Source of the DNA: Candidatus Parabeggiatoa sp. nov. 2
GTDB lineage: Bacteria > Pseudomonadota > Gammaproteobacteria > Beggiatoales > Beggiatoaceae
DNA: 43,413 bases
Direction: 5' to 3'
Assembly: GCA_002085445.1 (NCBI GenBank)
Contig: NBMI01000076.1
Span: forward strand, 1 to 43,413
Each line of letters opens with the position of its first letter. Position 1 is the first letter of the stretch. The translations under genes and the position numbers were made by a program. Positions 1-9,398 of the stretch are shown piece after piece. The notes under the pieces were generated by a model. The model made no database searches. It was not told the DNA's origin and saw only the letters and a program-made list of their open reading frames with translations.

Positions 1-1
1 G

Positions 2-259
2 CATTTTATCGCTTACTTTGTGTTGATGGGATGGTTTGCCCAAATTTATCACGCGCCCCGGCAACGTCTTTATTGCATGATAGGTTTTTTACTACTAGGG
101 GGGTTGTTGGAAGTTTTGCAAGGCTTAGGCGAAACAAGACAGGCTGATTGGGCAGATGCGCTTGCCAACAGTATCGGCGTATTAGTGGCATGGCAACTAA
201 CAAAAACCCGCCTTGCTTACGTTTTAACTTATTTTGAACAGAAATGGATAAATAGGTAA
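2..259 (+). CDS. VanZ-like membrane protein, 5' end cut by window edge
   Basis: The open frame runs from the window edge (first full codon at 2) to TAA at 257-259, so the N-terminus is missing. The visible part begins HFIAYFVLMGWFAQIYH, the usual second half of a VanZ-like protein, followed by a hydrophobic helix with GFLLLGGLLEVLQ and then QADWADALANSIGVLVAW. The acidic-Asn pattern between helices (E near LLEVLQ, DWADALAN) is typical of the VanZ-like family. An internal GTG at 20 is unlikely to be the start because homology continues upstream of it. The family consists of small multi-pass membrane proteins, mostly of unknown role; a link to antibiotic resistance is not implied. A repeat block follows directly. 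Confidence 0.75.
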   Translation, partial: HFIAYFVLMGWFAQIYHAPRQRLYCMIGFLLLGGLLEVLQGLGETRQADWADALANSIGVLVAWQLTKTRLAYVLTYFEQKWINR

Positions 260-260
260 T

Positions 261-540
261 TCGGTTTGTAGTAGTCGGTTTGTAGTAGTCGGTTTGTAGT
301 AGTCGCTTTAGCGACTAAGTACCCGTGCAAGAGTTTTCCAGTGTTATGGGCACAAAAGTAATTGTTTTTGTTAGGTTTATTTTTTTTAAATACCTGCACG
401 GGTACTTACAAACTTATAACTACAAACTTATAAATAAGTCGCTAAAGCGACTACTACAAACTTATAACTACTACAAACTTATAAATTCAGTCGCTAAAGC
501 GACTACTACAAACGATAGACTACAAACTATAAGACTACAA
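261..540. repeat. TTTGTAGTA / AGTCGC-TTTA-GCGACT hairpin repeat block
   Basis: Three 14-base units (TCGGTTTGTAGTAG) at 261-302 lead into the palindrome AGTCGC-TTTA-GCGACT at 301-316. Inverted copies follow at 437-452 and 489-504, each flanked by ACTACAAAC. The block separates the VanZ-like gene from the convergent sqr. It belongs to the TTTA-loop hairpin set found throughout the window. Confidence 0.8.
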
Positions 541-542
541 AC

Positions 543-1814
<1,272 letters not shown>

Positions 1815-2078
1815 TTACGATTTCTCCATTGATCCTCTTGCCAAACTCCAATAATGGCAATGGGTAATTGGTAATTTTTCATTGGTCATTGGTAGGGTTC
1901 ATGCATAGTACCCAATTTATTAACAAACATTAACAAAATCTACCAATTGCAATCAATCTGTTTACCCACCTTCTCTGCATTGACTTTAAGATGGATGCTC
2001 TTTTCTTTTTGGAGCAAGTCTTTATAATTATTATGTGAGTGCAGAAGCGCTCTTTTGGGTGTGGTTCTAACCTAAAGC

Positions 2079-2100
2079 GCTCTTTTTGTCAAAAAAGAGC
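2079..2100. terminator. hairpin GCTCTTTTT / AAAAAGAGC
   Basis: A perfect 9-bp stem with a 4-base loop is present. It could terminate transcription on either strand, but no gene ends immediately before it, so its role is uncertain. A partial copy of its left arm (AGCGCTCTTTT) lies at about 2046-2056. Confidence 0.35.
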
Positions 2101-2221
2101 CTTGGGAGATACCCCCTCACAAACTTTGTTTGTGTGCATTAATTAGTAATTGGTAACAATTGTTAATTAAAATGTATCGGAACCGCCTTATAATTGGACA
2201 TCATTATGACTTGGTACCCAC

Positions 2222-2263
2222 ACCCGTTACCCGTTACCCGTTACCCGTTACCCATTACCCGTT
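2222..2263. repeat. heptamer tandem repeat TTACCCG
   Basis: About five to six tandem copies of a 7-base unit (TTACCCG, last copies slightly altered) are present. This is one member of the set of period-7 arrays in this window. Confidence 0.85.
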
Positions 2264-2396
2264 TAAAATGAGCCAAAACAAGAAGATCTATTGTTAAAAA
2301 TAATTTTATTAATTCTATAATAAATATCTTATAGAACCGGCAATGCCAGTCTCACAATAAGATTAAGGTATTAGCATAAACAAATTGACAGCAAAT

Positions 2397-2561
2397 GTGA
2401 AGGAGTTGAGTGATGTTTTGTTCCGGGCTAAGGAATTCCCAAAACCCTTAGCGCGTATTTTAAAAGCATTTGGTATCAGTCAATACAAAATTTTCGTCAT
2501 GATGACTCTTGTCTTGCCTCACCAAAGTCGCCATTTAACCATAAAACCGTTATCAAATTAA
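2397..2561 (+). CDS. possible small ORF, 54 residues, unknown
   Basis: A GTG-started frame reads VKELSDVLFRAKEFPKPLA and continues to TAA at 2559-2561, and it stays open upstream for some codons. The amino-acid composition is protein-like, but I recognise no family and see no clear ribosome binding site. It could be a remnant of a larger gene or a chance ORF. Confidence 0.2.
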   Translation: MKELSDVLFRAKEFPKPLARILKAFGISQYKIFVMMTLVLPHQSRHLTIKPLSN

Positions 2562-2704
2562 CCGATTGATTTAATGATTATTTTTGTAGACACACAGAGG
2601 GCACAGAGTTGACACAGAGAAAAAACGGCGTTTTTTTATTATTAATTCAACTCGTTATTTAATTATTTTTGATAAACCAAAATAACTTAAGTAACTATCG
2701 GAAA

Positions 2705-2749
2705 GCCCCAACGGGGCGAGATTAATATAGCCTGGGGCAACGCCCCAGG
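2705..2749. repeat. paired-hairpin repeat (GCCCC-AAC-GGGGC + CCTGGGGC-AAC-GCCCCAGG)
   Basis: Two adjacent GC-rich palindromes with three-base loops are joined by GAGATTAATATAG. The same two-hairpin design recurs at 31674-31900, and a CAGGGC / GCCCT version at 38415-38690. It lies only about 15 bases upstream of cysE, where it could affect translation or mRNA stability. Confidence 0.8.
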
Positions 2750-2764
2750 ATGGAATAATTGCTC

Positions 2765-3541
2765 ATGTTTGAACGTTTAAAAGAAGACATTGCGTGTGTA
2801 TTTGAACGCGATCCGGCGGCTCGCACAACTTTTGAAATACTCACCAATTATCCAGGCGTACATGCGCTACTCTGGCACCGTCTCAATCACCGTTTATGGC
2901 AAGCCAATTGGAAATGGTTGGCACGGACTTTATCCACTTTGACGCGCTGGTGGACTGGCATAGAAATCCATCCGGGTGCCACCATTGGGCGGCGCTTTTT
3001 TATTGATCATGGTATGGGCGTGGTGATTGGTGAAACGGCCTCTATTGGTAATGACTGTACACTTTATCATGGCGTGACGTTGGGCGGCACGAGTTGGCAA
3101 AAAGGAAAACGCCATCCAACTTTGGGCAATGATGTGGTTGTTGGAGCGGGCGCAAAAGTTTTAGGCCCGATTACTATTGGCAATGGTGTGCGTGTTGGCT
3201 CAAATGCGGTGGTGATTAAACCGGTGCCTGACGGTGCAACGGTGGTAGGCATTCCTGGAAAAGTCATTAAAGTCGATGCCGACTATAAAAAACATCATAA
3301 AAAAAACCTTGAAAAAAAGATTTTTGATGCTTATGGCATTCCCCACGAAATGCCCGATATTGATCCCATGCAATACGCTATCAATAACATGCTTGATGAT
3401 ATTTATATTATGGATAAAAAAATACAATCGCTCTGCGAGACGTTGAAGAGAATGAATGCTGAAGCGTTACCGCCGGAGTTGGAATCCTGTCAGATTCGTC
3501 CACCGCACAAGGATGATCCCAATCACACCAAGGACGCGTAA
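2765..3541 (+). CDS. cysE: serine O-acetyltransferase
   Basis: The 258-residue enzyme makes O-acetylserine from serine and acetyl-CoA, the first step of cysteine synthesis. The N-terminal helical region is followed by the left-handed beta-helix of hexapeptide repeats ([22 protein letters not shown], then [18 protein letters not shown]). The catalytic DHG is present, as is the GVTLGGT loop. A C-terminal tail of about 85 residues is Lys/Glu-rich. ATG 2765 is chosen; an in-frame TTG at 2759 would add two residues. No strong Shine-Dalgarno sequence is visible, and a paired hairpin sits just upstream. The gene is monocistronic. Confidence 0.93.
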   Translation: MFERLKEDIACVFERDPAARTTFEILTNYPGVHALLWHRLNHRLWQANWKWLARTLSTLTRWWTGIEIHPGATIGRRFFIDHGMGVVIGETASIGNDCTLYHGVTLGGTSWQKGKRHPTLGNDVVVGAGAKVLGPITIGNGVRVGSNAVVIKPVPDGATVVGIPGKVIKVDADYKKHHKKNLEKKIFDAYGIPHEMPDIDPMQYAINNMLDDIYIMDKKIQSLCETLKRMNAEALPPELESCQIRPPHKDDPNHTKDA

Positions 3542-4239
3542 TGCTTATGCGAATATCTCGCGATCAAATGAAAAATGTAGAATGAACAAAGCGTTATAAA
3601 ATCACTTCTCAATCACTATGTTTTTATAAGTCATTGATTTTTTATGATTCAATTCAACCCTTAATTCGCATTGCTTATATATATGGAACGTACCGAAAAA
3701 AGGGTGAAAATGAATTGTTGCTTGAGTTAAGTATTGAGAGCTTATAAATAAGTCTTATTCATTCACAATTCTAGGCACACAATTGCGGGCAAAAACGAGT
3801 TCCAAGAACACAATTCACAATTCTATACTTTGCACCGTTACAAACGGCACTTTTGTCATTTCGACAAACGGAGAAATCTTGGGCGTTGAGAGAAGAGTCT
3901 CAAGTTCAAGTTCCCTCCGATCAAAGGGATCGTCGGGATGATACATGACAAAAAGGCTCAGTTTATGATCTCGGAATCAGTTTTTCTAAGCAAAAACTGA
4001 TTCCAAGATCGGTGTTCAGTATATTCATTTGTCATTTGTCATTTGTCATTAATTTGTTATCAACGTCGTTTTTTGTTATATTTTACACAAATTGCGCTTT
4101 TGTCACCTCAATAAGATGACAGAAAATCTTTTGACTTTGAAATGACAGAAAATCTTTTAACTTGTTATCAACGTCGTTTTTTGTTAAAAAGAGCGGCTCA
4201 AATTTTTCAGTTTTCACACACATAATAAAGGTAAAAATA
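3542..4239. other. non-coding stretch between cysE and rpmB
   Basis: This is about 0.7 kb without a gene. It contains the dispersed motif ATATGGAACGTAC (3681-3693), imperfect CACAATTC repeats (3766-3825), a period-7 CATTTGT array (about 4025-4050) and two copies of ACTTGTTATCAACGTCGTTT-like sequence (about 4056 and 4159). The second copy lies just before rpmB. Confidence 0.55.
4025..4050. repeat. heptamer tandem repeat CATTTGT
   Basis: About three and a half copies of a 7-base unit are present. Confidence 0.75.
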
Positions 4240-4476
4240 ATGTCCAAAGTTTGTCAGGTAACCGGGAAGCGCCCAATGAGTGGTAACAACGTTTCTCATG
4301 CTAACAACAAAACCAAGCGCCGCTTTTTGCCCAATCTACACAACCATCGCTTTTGGGTTCAGAGTGAAAACCGTTGGGTCAGATTGCGCTTGACCCAAAA
4401 AGGTATGCGTATTATTGATAAAAAGGGTATTGAGACGGTGTTGGCTGATATGCGTCAACGAGGTGTCAAAGTCTAG
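4240..4476 (+). CDS. rpmB: 50S ribosomal protein L28
   Basis: The 78-residue protein has the usual L28 length and sequence: [20 protein letters not shown] at the start, then a basic [13 protein letters not shown] segment and [26 protein letters not shown] 4240 is preceded by AAAGGT at a normal distance. An in-frame upstream extension to 4162 has no L28 homology and is not used. In most gammaproteobacteria rpmG (L33) follows directly; here only repeats and a terminator-like hairpin follow. Confidence 0.95.
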   Translation: MSKVCQVTGKRPMSGNNVSHANNKTKRRFLPNLHNHRFWVQSENRWVRLRLTQKGMRIIDKKGIETVLADMRQRGVKV

Positions 4477-4569
4477 GGGAAAGTATAAAGGGGGAAGAAT
4501 GTCGGGAGCCTTCGACTCCATTTTCTGAAAGCTTTCACCCACGCCCCCTGAAAGACTCAATGCCATACC

Positions 4570-4770
4570 GTACGGAAAAGGCCCGTTTGTAGTAGGCGAT
4601 TTATCGCCTCACGCGCAGTCGTCCGACTGAAGTTTGGCAGAGTAGTGATAGTGATACGCGGGCCCCCTGTTATTGACCTATTTTTTGGCATGTTTTTGGA
4701 CTCAAGATTTTGAGGGCCATAAAATATTTTGGAGGTTTTCAAATTAAGTTATGGCCCTCTGTCGCGCTAT
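4570..4770. repeat. composite repeat: AGGCGA-TTTA-TCGCCT hairpin plus GAGGGCCATAA inverted repeat
   Basis: The palindrome AGGCGA-TTTA-TCGCCT (4594-4609) follows TTTGTAGT. It is followed by a segment ending in an inverted repeat with 11-bp arms, GAGGGCCATAA (4712-4722) and TTATGGCCCTC (4749-4759). A second copy of the whole arrangement lies at 27663-28052, where another element interrupts it. Inverted-orientation copies of the inner part are at 25351-25396 and 25547-25592. Confidence 0.8.
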
Positions 4771-4776
4771 TGTTTA

Positions 4777-4809
4777 AAAAATCCGATGTCTCAAAGACAT
4801 CGGATTTTT
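4777..4809. terminator. terminator-like hairpin AAAAATCCGATGTCT
   Basis: A perfect 15-bp stem with a CAA loop has A-tract/T-tract ends, so it can act in both directions between rpmB (+) and the cyclase (-). Nearly the same hairpin is at the end of folK (8189-8221), and related stems are at 6105-6135 and 33233-33257. Confidence 0.7.
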
Positions 4810-4931
4810 AGCACTGAAAAAAAGTTAAAATTCTAGCCGTTTGCAGTATAACTTAATGGCATTGCCTGAAAGACTAGGGAATCTGGAAGGGGAACGAAAG
4901 AGGGCGCGTCTCGTCTCATAAAGGAAGAGAA

Positions 4932-6047
4932 TCAGGGTGAGGGGATATTTTTTAGCGTTTCTATTAAGGTATTCTCAGTAAGAGCAGTGATTTGGTAAAC
5001 CGTGATTTCTTGGCTTTTGCCCTTGAATTTCAACGGCGATAAAGCTTGAGCGGTCACACCGTCTTGTACATAAGCATAAGTATTAGCACCAATCAGCACT
5101 TCATTGGGCTTCGCATGGCTGCAAGTGCGTGAGGCGACATTGACGGTATCACCCACCACCGTATATTGATAATGCCATTGTGCGCCGATATTGCCAACAA
5201 CGACGGTGCCGGTATTAATGCCTACCCCAAAATGCAGTGACGGTAGAGTTTCATCCTGCTGTTTTTGATAAAGCGCCGCCATGGCTTGTATGGTCAAACC
5301 CGCTTGCACGGCACGCATGGCATGATCGGGTTGCTCGTTTGGCGCATTAAAAATCGCCATCACCGCATCACCCATATAATTGACTACCACGCCACCCACT
5401 TCAGCAATGGCACTGGTTGCAATGTCTAAATACACATGCAGCATTTCAATGGTTTGATTGGGCGTAAGTTTTTCACTGATACTGGTGTAGTTACGCAAAT
5501 CGGCAAAGAGTACCGTGATTTCTCGCTCTTCTCCGCCCAACTTAGGTAGAATTCTTTTTTCCATCAACGCCTTACCCACTTCTCGCGGGACATAGTATTG
5601 AAGAATATATTCTAGGCGTTGATTAGTATCGGCCAGACTCTGTTTTAACAAACTCAAATCATTACGTTGCTGAGTCAATATTTGTTGACTGTGTGCGGCC
5701 GCTGTGGTGTCGGCCAGAATGATTAACAATTGCGGCTGCGACTCGTGGGAGATTTTGGGCAGGTAGCGCAATAGGCTTAAGTTGAAATAACAAATCGCCT
5801 CATTTTGCATTGTCCGATTAATATTTTCCAATTGAAAGCGCGGCAACCGGCCTTCGAGGATATCTTGTAAAATGTCTTCACAACCGTTCAATTCAGGAAT
5901 GAAATCCAACAACGACGTTGATTTGTCTTGGGTATCGTTAAATGCGGTCGGATCGCCCCCGTAATTAAGCACGGTCAGCTGATGGTCTGCAACCACATAA
6001 CCGATTTTTTGTTCGCTGAGCAATAATTGGAGCAGCGTTGTATGCAT
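4932..6047 (-). CDS. class III adenylate/guanylate cyclase with N-terminal sensor-like domain
   Basis: The protein is predicted to make cyclic AMP. Residues 1 to about 120 look like a PAS-type sensory domain (weak). Residues 120-160 form a helical linker rich in Gln/Leu. The catalytic domain runs from about 165 to 350. Both metal-binding aspartates are visible, D183 in LFADLRNYTSISE and D227 in NYMGDAVMAIF, as is the VGDTVNVASR segment carrying the transition-state Asn and Arg. The Thr in YTVVGDT fits adenylate specificity. There are no transmembrane segments, so it is probably cytosolic. GGAG lies 9 bases before the ATG at 6047 and directly abuts the alternative ATG at 6056, so 6047 is preferred. 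Confidence 0.88.
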   Translation of the reverse strand: MHTTLLQLLLSEQKIGYVVADHQLTVLNYGGDPTAFNDTQDKSTSLLDFIPELNGCEDILQDILEGRLPRFQLENINRTMQNEAICYFNLSLLRYLPKISHESQPQLLIILADTTAAAHSQQILTQQRNDLSLLKQSLADTNQRLEYILQYYVPREVGKALMEKRILPKLGGEEREITVLFADLRNYTSISEKLTPNQTIEMLHVYLDIATSAIAEVGGVVVNYMGDAVMAIFNAPNEQPDHAMRAVQAGLTIQAMAALYQKQQDETLPSLHFGVGINTGTVVVGNIGAQWHYQYTVVGDTVNVASRTCSHAKPNEVLIGANTYAYVQDGVTAQALSPLKFKGKSQEITVYQITALTENTLIETLKNIPSP

Positions 6048-6104
6048 GCAGTACATCTCCGTTTTTGTCTTTCTCCCCTCATTTTGTACGCGAGTGGCCC
6101 CGGA

Positions 6105-6135
6105 GAAATCCGATTTTTTGGAAAAATCGGATTTC
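6105..6135. terminator. hairpin GAAATCCGATTTTT
   Basis: A perfect 14-bp stem with a 3-base loop lies between the divergent cyclase and pcnB. It shares the ATCCGAT core with the hairpins at 4777, 8189 and 33233. Its position upstream of both genes fits a repeat better than a functional terminator. Confidence 0.45.
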
Positions 6136-6205
6136 TTTGGTGTTACAACTCCTTGCTAATTTGAACCAAACCCTTTAAAATTACTGTTGAATAAAAAGCA
6201 CTTAA

Positions 6206-6257
6206 TTACCAATTAACCATTACCAATTAACCATTACCAATTACCAATTCACAATTA
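6206..6257. repeat. period-7/14 array (ACCAATT / AACCATT)
   Basis: Alternating ACCAATT and AACCATT heptamers make up about seven units upstream of pcnB. Confidence 0.75.
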
Positions 6258-6291
6258 CAAAATCAAATATATCCTCAAGCTACTACAATTT

Positions 6292-6297
6292 TATAAT
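6292..6297 (+). promoter_or_regulatory. candidate -10 box of pcnB
   Basis: A perfect TATAAT ends seven bases before the TTG proposed as the pcnB start. If used, transcription would begin at or next to the start codon, giving a leaderless mRNA. No good -35 match is seen. Confidence 0.3.
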
Positions 6298-6303
6298 CAC
6301 ACC

Positions 6304-7608
6304 TTGCCAGTGCAAGACTCTATCAAAAATACACCCGTTCGCATTCCACGTTCTGAGCATACCTTATCGCGTAGCAATCTCAGTCCGGCGGCACTTAATG
6401 TATTATATCAATTGCATAAAGCGGGCTACCAAGCGTTTTTAGTTGGCGGTGGAGTACGCGATGTGTTGTTAGGACGTGCCCCGAAAGATTTTGATGTTGT
6501 TACCAATGCTCAACCTGTGGAAGTAAAAAGCTTGTTTCGCAGTTGCCGCTTGGTTGGACGGCGTTTTTTGTTAGCTCATGTGCGTCTTTCCAAGGAAATC
6601 GTTGAAGTCGCCACCTTTCGCGCTCGCCATGACAAAGGCGGTGGTGGCGCGATGGAAGATGGGCGTATTGTACGTGATAACGTGTATGGCAGCACCGTAG
6701 ATGAAGATGCCTTGCGCCGCGATTTTACTATCAATGCGCTTTACTACGACATCAGTGATTTTTCTTTGCTCGAGTATGCCAATGGCATGGCCGATTTACG
6801 GGCGGGCGTGATACGTTTAATTGGTGAGCCAAGCTTGCGCTATCGAGAAGACCCCGTGCGTATGTTGCGGGCGGTGCGCTTTGCGGCGAAACTCGGCTTT
6901 ACCATTGCCCCTGAAACGGCTGAACCGATTATGGAATTAAGCGGCCTACTCGGCGATATTCCCCCGGCGCGTTTGTTTGAAGAAGTACTGAAACTCTTTC
7001 TCAGTGGGCACGCGGCACAATCGTTTGTGCAATTGTGGCGGTATGACTTGTTTAAACAATTGTTTCCTTATACGGAGGCGTGTTTAGATGATCCGATTGC
7101 ACAGGCGTTAATCAAACAGGTACTACGCAATACCGACGAACGGAAGACGGACAATAAACCAATCATGCCGGCCTTTTTATTGGCCGCCCTATTATGGCCG
7201 CCACTGTCGCGCTTATTGCGAGACAAGCAGGCACCGGGCGTTAATCAACAAGAAACATTAATAGAGGCCGGCCAACGTCTTTTGGCAAAGCAACAACGGT
7301 GCGTTGCCATACCAAGACGTATTACTGTATTGATGCAAGACATTTGGTTGCTGCAAATCCGCCTAACGCGACTGCGCCGGAGCAAAAAAAAGAGTTTGAG
7401 CCTACTGGGACATCCCCGGTTTCGGGCCGGCTATGATTTTCTGCTACTACGTGCCAGCGCCGGTGAAGAAGCGGTAGCTGATGATGCACATTGGTGGACA
7501 AACTTTTTAAACAGCGACGAAAGTGGTCGTGAAGTGTTCTTTTCGCAACGTCTACCTAAAAAATCACCGCGGCGACGTAAATCCAAAAAAGCAAAGACTG
7601 AAGAGTAA
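6304..7608 (+). CDS. pcnB: poly(A) polymerase I
   Basis: The 434-residue enzyme adds A-tails to RNA 3' ends. The nucleotidyltransferase signature is clear: FLVGGGVRDVLLGRAPKDFDVVT with the catalytic DxD, then LRRDFTINAL and the neck motif DPVRMLRAVRFAAKLGF. The C-terminus ends in a Lys/Arg-rich tail (RLPKKSPRRRKSKKAK), as in bacterial PcnB rather than CCA-adding enzymes. Start choice is uncertain: TTG 6304 or GTG 6310, neither with a Shine-Dalgarno sequence. It is followed by folK and panB, the gammaproteobacterial order, but about 100 bases of repeat-like sequence separate it from folK. Confidence 0.92.
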   Translation: MPVQDSIKNTPVRIPRSEHTLSRSNLSPAALNVLYQLHKAGYQAFLVGGGVRDVLLGRAPKDFDVVTNAQPVEVKSLFRSCRLVGRRFLLAHVRLSKEIVEVATFRARHDKGGGGAMEDGRIVRDNVYGSTVDEDALRRDFTINALYYDISDFSLLEYANGMADLRAGVIRLIGEPSLRYREDPVRMLRAVRFAAKLGFTIAPETAEPIMELSGLLGDIPPARLFEEVLKLFLSGHAAQSFVQLWRYDLFKQLFPYTEACLDDPIAQALIKQVLRNTDERKTDNKPIMPAFLLAALLWPPLSRLLRDKQAPGVNQQETLIEAGQRLLAKQQRCVAIPRRITVLMQDIWLLQIRLTRLRRSKKKSLSLLGHPRFRAGYDFLLLRASAGEEAVADDAHWWTNFLNSDESGREVFFSQRLPKKSPRRRKSKKAKTEE

Positions 7609-7675
7609 AGGGAAAGGGGTAACGGGAAAGGATGTAGGAAAAGCAACGGGCAAGAAGCCAGGGGCAATCCTAGCC

Positions 7676-7701
7676 CCTTTCACCTTTCACCTTTCACCTT
7701 C
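7676..7701. repeat. heptamer tandem repeat CCTTTCA before folK
   Basis: Three copies of CCTTTCA end about ten bases upstream of the folK ATG, in the place of a ribosome binding site. Confidence 0.65.
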
Positions 7702-7708
7702 AATTGAT

Positions 7709-8206
7709 ATGGCAAAAAATAGCGCAGTCTATGTGGGATTAGGCAGTAACCTTGATAATCCTATTCATCAAGTTAAACAAGCGTTGCTGGCACTCGACGC
7801 AATCCCTGCCACCCACCTCAGGGCACATTCGGCGTTGTATCGCAGTAAACCATTAGGCCCACAAAATCAACCCGATTACATCAATGCCGTTGCTGTGCTT
7901 GCCACCCAATTGCCACCACTGACTTTGCTCTCTGAACTGCAAGCGATTGAAAATAAACAAGGTCGTGTCCGCGCTACCGAGCGGTGGGGGCCACGAACTT
8001 TGGATTTAGACATGCTGTTATATGATAATAAACAGTTACAAGGCCCCCGGCTGACTTTGCCACATCCGGGCTTGCATGAAAGAGCTTTTGTACTATATCC
8101 ACTTTGTGAAATTGCCCCCGATTTGGTCTTACCGGATGGGCAACGCGCAAACGATTTGAGGCAACGTTGCTCAGCCCTTGGACTTTCAAAAAATCCGATG
8201 TCTTAA
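7709..8206 (+). CDS. folK: 2-amino-4-hydroxy-6-hydroxymethyldihydropteridine pyrophosphokinase
   Basis: The 165-residue enzyme transfers pyrophosphate from ATP to the pterin in folate synthesis. It begins AVYVGLGSNLDNP and carries the HPPK signature RWGPRTLDLDMLLYDN with metal-binding aspartates. HPGLHERAFVLYPLCEIAP follows, as expected. ATG 7709 gives the family length; the frame is open to 7523 but that part overlaps pcnB and is not homologous. There is no Shine-Dalgarno sequence; a CCTTTCA heptamer array precedes it. The last codons (KNPMS and TAA) lie inside a perfect terminator-like hairpin. Confidence 0.93.
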   Translation: MAKNSAVYVGLGSNLDNPIHQVKQALLALDAIPATHLRAHSALYRSKPLGPQNQPDYINAVAVLATQLPPLTLLSELQAIENKQGRVRATERWGPRTLDLDMLLYDNKQLQGPRLTLPHPGLHERAFVLYPLCEIAPDLVLPDGQRANDLRQRCSALGLSKNPMS

Positions 8207-8221
8207 AGACATCGGATTTTT
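8189..8221. terminator. terminator-like hairpin overlapping the folK stop
   Basis: A perfect 15-bp stem AAAAATCCGATGTCT with loop TAA has a T-tract. The folK stop codon is the loop itself. It is nearly identical to 4777-4809, which suggests a mobile or repeated hairpin that became the gene's 3' end. Confidence 0.7.
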
Positions 8222-8235
8222 AGCATAATAATTGA

Positions 8236-8263
8236 TAACTGATAACTGATAACTGATAACTGA
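8236..8263. repeat. four tandem TAACTGA heptamers before panB
   Basis: Four perfect copies are followed by TT and the panB ATG, with no Shine-Dalgarno sequence. From memory, TAACTGA direct repeats in front of genes are a noted feature of Beggiatoaceae genomes; their role is unknown. This is the best taxonomic hint in the non-coding DNA. Confidence 0.9.
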
Positions 8264-8265
8264 TT

Positions 8266-9069
8266 ATGAGTCGTATGACGCTTACCCAGTTGCGTAAACT
8301 CAAAACAACGGGTGAAAAAATCACCTGTTTAACGGCCTACGATGCCAGTTTTGCCCAGATGATTGACCAAGCCGGCATTGATATCTTATTAGTCGGTGAC
8401 TCATTAGGCATGGTGATTCAAGGCCACGACAGCACTTTGCCCGTTACGGTTGACGATATGGTTTACCATTGTCAACAAGTACATCGCGGCAGTCAGCGGG
8501 CCTTGTTAATTGTCGATATGCCGTTTATGAGTTACGCTACGCCAGACGCTGCCCTAGAAACCGCGGCTCGCTTGATGCGTGAAGGACAGGCTCAAGTGGT
8601 CAAACTGGAAGGCGGCGCGTGGTTGGTAGAAACGGTGCAGATGTTGACCGAGCGCGGTATTCCCGTTTGTGCCCATTTAGGCCTCACGCCACAATCCGTA
8701 CATCAAATAGGCGGCTACCGTGTGCAAGGCCGATCTGAAACGGAAGCCCAACGCCTACGCGACGATGCTTTGGCTTTACAAGCGGCCGGGGCTTCGTTGC
8801 TCGTTCTTGAATGTATGCCGGGCGATTTAGCGGCCGATATTTCCAGTTGGTTAGAAATTCCCGTGATAGGCATAGGCGCCGGGGCGGCTTGTGATGGGCA
8901 AGTCCTAGTTTTGTATGATATGCTAGGCATTACCCCCGGCAAACGCCCGTCATTTTCCAAAGATTTTTTACAAGAAACGGGAACTATACCGGCAGCGATT
9001 GAAGCTTTTATTAATGCCGTGAAAAAGGGTACTTTTCCGGGGCCTGAACATACTTTTAATGAAAAATGA
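8266..9069 (+). CDS. panB: 3-methyl-2-oxobutanoate hydroxymethyltransferase
   Basis: The 267-residue enzyme makes ketopantoate in pantothenate synthesis. Typical motifs are seen: [31 protein letters not shown] with the Mg-binding Asp, VKLEGG, and [27 protein letters not shown] 8266 follows the TAACTGA array directly. The last residues (NEK and TGA) are encoded by the first unit of an ATGAAAA heptamer array. The usual downstream partner panC is missing here; a divergent PanC-like gene lies about 4.5 kb downstream. Confidence 0.95.
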   Translation: MSRMTLTQLRKLKTTGEKITCLTAYDASFAQMIDQAGIDILLVGDSLGMVIQGHDSTLPVTVDDMVYHCQQVHRGSQRALLIVDMPFMSYATPDAALETAARLMREGQAQVVKLEGGAWLVETVQMLTERGIPVCAHLGLTPQSVHQIGGYRVQGRSETEAQRLRDDALALQAAGASLLVLECMPGDLAADISSWLEIPVIGIGAGAACDGQVLVLYDMLGITPGKRPSFSKDFLQETGTIPAAIEAFINAVKKGTFPGPEHTFNEK

Positions 9070-9089
9070 AAAATGAAAAATGAAAAATG
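9058..9089. repeat. heptamer tandem repeat ATGAAAA at the panB 3' end
   Basis: About four copies are present; the panB stop codon lies inside the array. A shorter copy of the same array follows the PanC-like gene at 14538-14563. Confidence 0.85.
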
Positions 9090-9159
9090 CTGATTATAAC
9101 GGATTTTGTTGATACCCTATTTGCCAATGCGCTTTACCCCGATGGGGTTACTAATTGTG

Positions 9160-9212
9160 AATTGTTGTTAATTGTTAATTGTTAATTAGTAATTAATAAT
9201 AATTAGTAACGA
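9160..9212. repeat. heptamer-like repeat GTTAATT
   Basis: Several GTTAATT and GTAATTA units lie within the 330-base gap between panB and the peptidase gene. The dispersed motif ATACGGAACGTAC follows at 9227-9239. Confidence 0.6.
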
Positions 9213-9308
9213 TGCTAAGTATAAATATACGGAACGTACTTAAAATCCGTTAAAATGACATAAAACCCTGCTCCGGAAGTAAAATTATCTATTTGCTCAT
9301 GTAATATC

Positions 9309-9398
9309 GTCATTTTTCATTTTTCATTCTTCAATCTTCATTTTTCATTTTTCATTTTTCATTCTTCATTCTTCATTTTTCATTTTTCATTTTTCATT
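9309..9398. repeat. heptamer array CATTTTT / CATTCTT up to a start codon
   Basis: About twelve 7-base units of CATTTTT with CATTCTT and CAATCTT variants run directly to the ATG at 9399. No ribosome binding site is left between array and start. A similar array is at 15418-15496. Confidence 0.85.

Larger units (their letters stand above)
1815..2704. other. long non-coding stretch between sqr and cysE
   Basis: This is about 0.9 kb without a convincing gene. It holds a mixed patch of TTGGTAATT-like short repeats (1860-1900), an A/T-rich hairpin (2079-2100), a heptamer array (2222-2263), a possible 54-residue ORF (2397-2561) and a direct repeat of CACAGAG (about 2590-2622). The divergent promoters of sqr and cysE must lie in or next to it, but no clear -35/-10 pair was identified. 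Confidence 0.6.

Noticed and set aside
4477..4931. rpmG (L33) after rpmB
   Set aside because: Looked for the usual 50-55 residue basic Cys-containing protein; only repeats and a hairpin are present.
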